Of a stretch of 9,347 bases of DNA, positions 6,591 to 9,347 are shown piece after piece. The notes beneath the pieces are model-generated. The model was not told the DNA's origin, did not search any database, and saw only the letters and a program-made list of their open reading frames with translations. This DNA comes from JBQCEE01 sp051960575. Lineage in GTDB: Bacteria > Actinomycetota > Actinomycetes > Mycobacteriales > Jatrophihabitantaceae. Position 1 is the stretch's first letter. Each line of letters begins with the position of its first letter. Position numbers and translations under genes: made by a program. The DNA is taken from positions 1-9,347 of the forward strand of contig NZ_JBQCEE010000416.1 of NCBI RefSeq assembly GCF_051960575.1, given 5' to 3'.

Positions 6591-7411
6591 TGCGTTCGGC
6601 GAGCCGGCAGGCGCTCGTCGAGCTGCGGCGCCGGCAGGAGGCCGCGCTCGGCGCGAACGCCGGCGCGGGTGCGTTCGGCGGGCTCGCCGACGAGCTCTAC
6701 GCGGTCGCCGACCTGCTGGTCGGTCAGCCGCGGCTGCGGCGTGCGCTGGGCGACCCGGCCACGGCCCCGTCCGCGCGCACCGACCTCGCCCGTCGGCTGT
6801 TCGACGGCAAGATCAGCGGTGCGGCCCTCGAGGTCGTCACCGCCGCGGTCGAGCAGCGCTGGTCGTCGCCGTGGGACCTCACCGACGCCCTCGAGCGGGC
6901 CGGTGACGACGCCCTGTTCGCGGCCGCCGAGGCCGACGGCGTGCTGAACGAGGTCGAGGACGAGCTGTTCCGCGTCGAGCGGATCTTCAGCGCGAACGGC
7001 GAGCTGGTGAGCCTGCTCGACGAGCAGGCCGCGCCGGCCGAGCGCCGGGTCGAGCTGGCGTCCCGCCTGCTGCGCGGCAAGGTCTCGTCGGTCACCCAGC
7101 GGCTGGTCGAGCACGCGGTGCGCAGCCAGCGCAAGCGCTCGGTCACCCTGGCCGTCGACGACCTGCTCGAGCAGGCCGCCGACCGGCAGGAGCGGTCGAT
7201 CGCGCGGGTCGTCTCGGCGACGCCGTTGACGGACCGTCAGCAGCAGCGGCTGCAGGCCGCCCTCGGTGATCTCTACGGGCGCAAGATGGTGTTGCGGGCC
7301 GCGGTCGACCCGAGCATCCGCGGTGGTCTGGTCGTCCGGGTGGGCGACGAGGTGATCGACGGCAGTGTCGCGTCGCGGCTCGCCGGCGCCCGGGCCGCCC
7401 TGGCCACCTGA
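6587..7411 (+). CDS. atpH: F1Fo ATP synthase subunit delta
   Basis: Subunit delta caps the F1 head and links it to the b stalk. The product is 274 residues, longer than the roughly 180 of E. coli but normal for actinobacteria such as Streptomyces. The sequence is mostly helical. The C-terminal signature IRGGLVVRVGDEVIDGSVASRL is clear, as is the N-terminal helical bundle ending near RRLFDGKISG. The start ATG overlaps the atpF stop, and a second ATG follows at once (ATGATG, 6587-6592), so either Met could be used. No separate ribosome binding site is seen, which points to coupled translation with atpF. Confidence 0.94.
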   Translation: MMRSASRQALVELRRRQEAALGANAGAGAFGGLADELYAVADLLVGQPRLRRALGDPATAPSARTDLARRLFDGKISGAALEVVTAAVEQRWSSPWDLTDALERAGDDALFAAAEADGVLNEVEDELFRVERIFSANGELVSLLDEQAAPAERRVELASRLLRGKVSSVTQRLVEHAVRSQRKRSVTLAVDDLLEQAADRQERSIARVVSATPLTDRQQQRLQAALGDLYGRKMVLRAAVDPSIRGGLVVRVGDEVIDGSVASRLAGARAALAT

Positions 7412-7465
7412 TCCGAGCAATTCCACATACGTTGACGAAGCAGTGACGAAGAGACAGAGGGAACC
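7412..7465. promoter_or_regulatory. Short leader before atpA with a direct repeat
   Basis: This 54-bp gap is less GC-rich than its flanks. TGACGAAG occurs twice (7433-7440 and 7444-7451), and the first copy is preceded by T, giving a TTGACG that looks like a -35. I see no matching -10 element, so a promoter is not supported. AGAGGGA (7456-7462) is the ribosome binding site for the ATG at 7466. Confidence 0.4.
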
Positions 7466-9022
7466 ATGGCAGAGCTGACGATCTCCGCTGACGAGATCCG
7501 GAGCGCGATCGAGAGCTACGTTTCGTCCTACTCGCCGACCGCGTCGCGCGAGGAGGTCGGTGTCGTCGCCGAGACCGGTGACGGCATCGCGCGGGTCGAG
7601 GGCCTGCCGAGTGCGATGACCAACGAGCTGCTCGAGTTCGACGGCGGCACGCTCGGCATCGCGCTGAACCTCGACGTGCGCGACATCGGCGTCGTCGTCC
7701 TCGGTGACGCGTCCGGCATCGAGGAGGGCCAGCAGGTCAAGCGCACCGGCGAGGTGCTCTCGGTCGCCGTCGGCGACGGGTACCTCGGCCGCGTCGTGAA
7801 CCCGCTCGGCGAGCCGCTCGACGGCCTGGGCGAGATAGCGACCGAGGGCCGCCGCGCGCTCGAGCTGCAGGCGCCGACGGTGGTGCAGCGCAAGGAGGTC
7901 CGCGAGCCGCTGCTCACCGGCATCAAGGCCATCGACTCGATGACGGCCATCGGCCGCGGCCAGCGCCAGCTGATCATCGGCGACCGGCAGACCGGCAAGA
8001 CCACCGTCGCCCTGGACGCGATCATCAACCAGCGCGACAACTGGAAGACCGGCGACCCGGCCAAGCAGGTGCGCTGCATCTACGTCGCCATCGGCCAGAA
8101 GGGCTCGACCATCGCCTCGGCGCGGCAGACCCTCGAGGACGCCGGCGCCCTGGAGTACACGACGATCGTCGCCGCCCCGGCGTCCGACTCGGCCGGCTTC
8201 AAGTACCTCGCGCCGTACACCGGCTCGGCCATCGGCCAGCACTGGATGTACGACGGCAAGCACGTCCTCATCGTCTTCGACGACCTGAGCAAGCAGGCTG
8301 AGGCCTACCGCGCCGTGTCGCTGCTGCTGCGCCGCCCGCCGGGCCGCGAGGCCTACCCCGGCGACGTCTTCTACTTGCACAGCCGGCTGCTCGAGCGCTG
8401 TGCGAAGCTCTCGGACGAGATGGGCGGCGGCGCGATGTCCGGCCTGCCGATCATCGAGACCAAGGGCAACGACGTCTCGGCGTACATCCCGACCAACGTC
8501 ATCTCGATCACCGACGGTCAGTGCTTCCTCGAGACCGACCTGTTCAACGCCGGTGTGCGGCCGGCCATCAACGTCGGCATCTCGGTGTCGCGCGTCGGTG
8601 GTTCCGCCCAGCCGAAGGCGATGCGTGCGGTCTCGGGCCGCCTGCGCGTCGACCTGGCCCAGTACCGCGAGCTCGAGGCGTTCGCCGCCTTCGGTTCCGA
8701 CCTGGACAAGGCCTCGCAGCAGCAGCTCGCCCGCGGTGCGCGTCTGGTCGAGCTGCTGAAGCAGCCGGCCGCGTCGCCGTTCTCGATCGGTCGCGAGATC
8801 GTCTCGATCTGGGCCGGCACGAGTGGCCAGCTCGACGACGTCGAGGTCGGCGACATCCGCCGGTTCGAGACCGAGTTCCTCGACTACGTGCAGCACACGA
8901 ACGCGACCATCTACGACGACCTGGCCACGGCCAAGGGCTTCGAGGACGCGCACCAGACCACGCTCGAGAAGCTGATCACGGACTTCAAGAAGCAGTTCCA
9001 GCCGTCGGCCGAGAAGAAGTAG
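7466..9022 (+). CDS. atpA: F1Fo ATP synthase subunit alpha
   Basis: Alpha alternates with beta in the F1 hexamer and holds the non-catalytic nucleotide sites. The 518-residue protein has the N-terminal beta-barrel (with GDGIARVEGL), the Walker A loop GDRQTGKT (172-179, Lys178), the Walker B-like LIVFDDLSKQA, the segment PTNVISITDGQ, and the arginine finger Arg376 in SVSRVGGSAQPKAM. That Arg has the same number as in E. coli and completes the catalytic site of the neighbouring beta subunit. The C-terminal helical domain ends in a Lys-rich tail without the extra mycobacterial segment. The ATG is supported by AGAGGGA just upstream. The gene ends in TAG, ten bases before atpG. Confidence 0.98.
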   Translation: MAELTISADEIRSAIESYVSSYSPTASREEVGVVAETGDGIARVEGLPSAMTNELLEFDGGTLGIALNLDVRDIGVVVLGDASGIEEGQQVKRTGEVLSVAVGDGYLGRVVNPLGEPLDGLGEIATEGRRALELQAPTVVQRKEVREPLLTGIKAIDSMTAIGRGQRQLIIGDRQTGKTTVALDAIINQRDNWKTGDPAKQVRCIYVAIGQKGSTIASARQTLEDAGALEYTTIVAAPASDSAGFKYLAPYTGSAIGQHWMYDGKHVLIVFDDLSKQAEAYRAVSLLLRRPPGREAYPGDVFYLHSRLLERCAKLSDEMGGGAMSGLPIIETKGNDVSAYIPTNVISITDGQCFLETDLFNAGVRPAINVGISVSRVGGSAQPKAMRAVSGRLRVDLAQYRELEAFAAFGSDLDKASQQQLARGARLVELLKQPAASPFSIGREIVSIWAGTSGQLDDVEVGDIRRFETEFLDYVQHTNATIYDDLATAKGFEDAHQTTLEKLITDFKKQFQPSAEKK

Positions 9023-9032
9023 GTCTCGTTCG

Positions 9033-9347
9033 ATGGGAGCCCAGCTTCGCGTCTACCGACGGCGGATCCGATCCGTCCAGTCGACGCGGAAGATCACCAA
9101 GGCGCAGGAGCTGATCGCTGCGTCGCGCATCGCCAAGGCGCAGGCCCGGGTCAACGCGGCCCGGCCCTACGCCGAGGAGCTCAGCCACGCGCTCGCCGAG
9201 CTGAGCAGCGACACGACGATCAAGCACCCGCTGCTGAACGGGGTCGACAACCCGCGCCGGGCCGGCGTCCTGCTCATCACCAGTGACCGCGGGCTCGCCG
9301 GCGGTTACAACGCCAACGCCATCAAGGCGGCCAACGAGTTGGCCGCC
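9033..9347 (+). CDS. atpG: F1Fo ATP synthase subunit gamma, 5' part (cut by window end)
   Basis: Gamma is the central rotating shaft inside the alpha-beta hexamer. Only the first 105 codons are in the window and the frame is open to the last base. The N-terminus is unmistakable: MGAQLRVYRRRIRSV followed by the TRKITKAQELIAASRI helix that lies in the F1 core, and later the conserved LLITSDRGLAGGYNAN strand and loop. The ATG lies ten bases after the atpA stop with only a weak AGG nearby, so translation is probably coupled to atpA. The rest of gamma, then atpD and atpC, should follow. Confidence 0.95.
   Translation, partial: MGAQLRVYRRRIRSVQSTRKITKAQELIAASRIAKAQARVNAARPYAEELSHALAELSSDTTIKHPLLNGVDNPRRAGVLLITSDRGLAGGYNANAIKAANELAA

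Noticed and set aside
6257..8953. 898-codon open frame on the minus strand across atpF, atpH and atpA
   Set aside because: It lies entirely opposite well-identified conserved genes. Its protein is a biased Arg/Asp/Gly/Leu/Val mixture with no recognisable domain, as expected for an antisense frame in a high-GC genome.

Overview
The window is very GC-rich (about 70% by eye) and nearly all coding, with every gene on the + strand. Gene order and protein sequences point to a high-GC Actinomycetota chromosome. The order is prfA, prmC, a TsaC/Sua5-type gene, a WecA-type GlcNAc-1-phosphate transferase, then atpZ-like, atpI-like, atpB, atpE, atpF, atpH, atpA and atpG. This matches the conserved actinobacterial layout known from Mycobacterium (prfA-hemK-sua5-rfe-atp). 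Unlike mycobacteria, atpF and atpH are separate genes, and AtpA lacks the mycobacterial C-terminal extension. I cannot name an order or genus with confidence.

Left end (1-197): bases 1-91 are an exact reverse complement of bases 420-510 inside prfA. The remaining ~105 bases are an extremely C/G-rich leader with hairpin potential and a 10-C run. Left cluster (198-4096): release factor RF1; its methyltransferase PrmC, which overlaps prfA by 4 bases; threonylcarbamoyl-AMP synthase for tRNA t6A; and a membrane glycosyl-1-phosphate transferase that starts cell-wall polysaccharide synthesis. The first three serve translation fidelity and the fourth serves the envelope.

Right cluster (4200-9347): the F1Fo ATP synthase operon. 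Two small accessory membrane proteins (AtpZ-like, AtpI-like) come first, then the Fo subunits a, c and b, then the F1 subunits delta, alpha and gamma. Gamma is cut by the window end; beta and epsilon should follow. Four-base start/stop overlaps (GTGA or ATGA) and short gaps suggest co-transcription and coupled translation.

The genes themselves are housekeeping. The unusual material is structural: (1) a 58-bp near-perfect palindrome in frame within the 5' end of prmC, which looks like a small inserted palindromic element; (2) the 91-bp inverted copy of prfA at the window start, more likely a chimera or assembly artefact than biology; (3) a chain of overlapping mini-reading-frames between the atpZ-like and atpI-like genes. 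I found no RNA genes, CRISPR arrays, transposases or defence genes.
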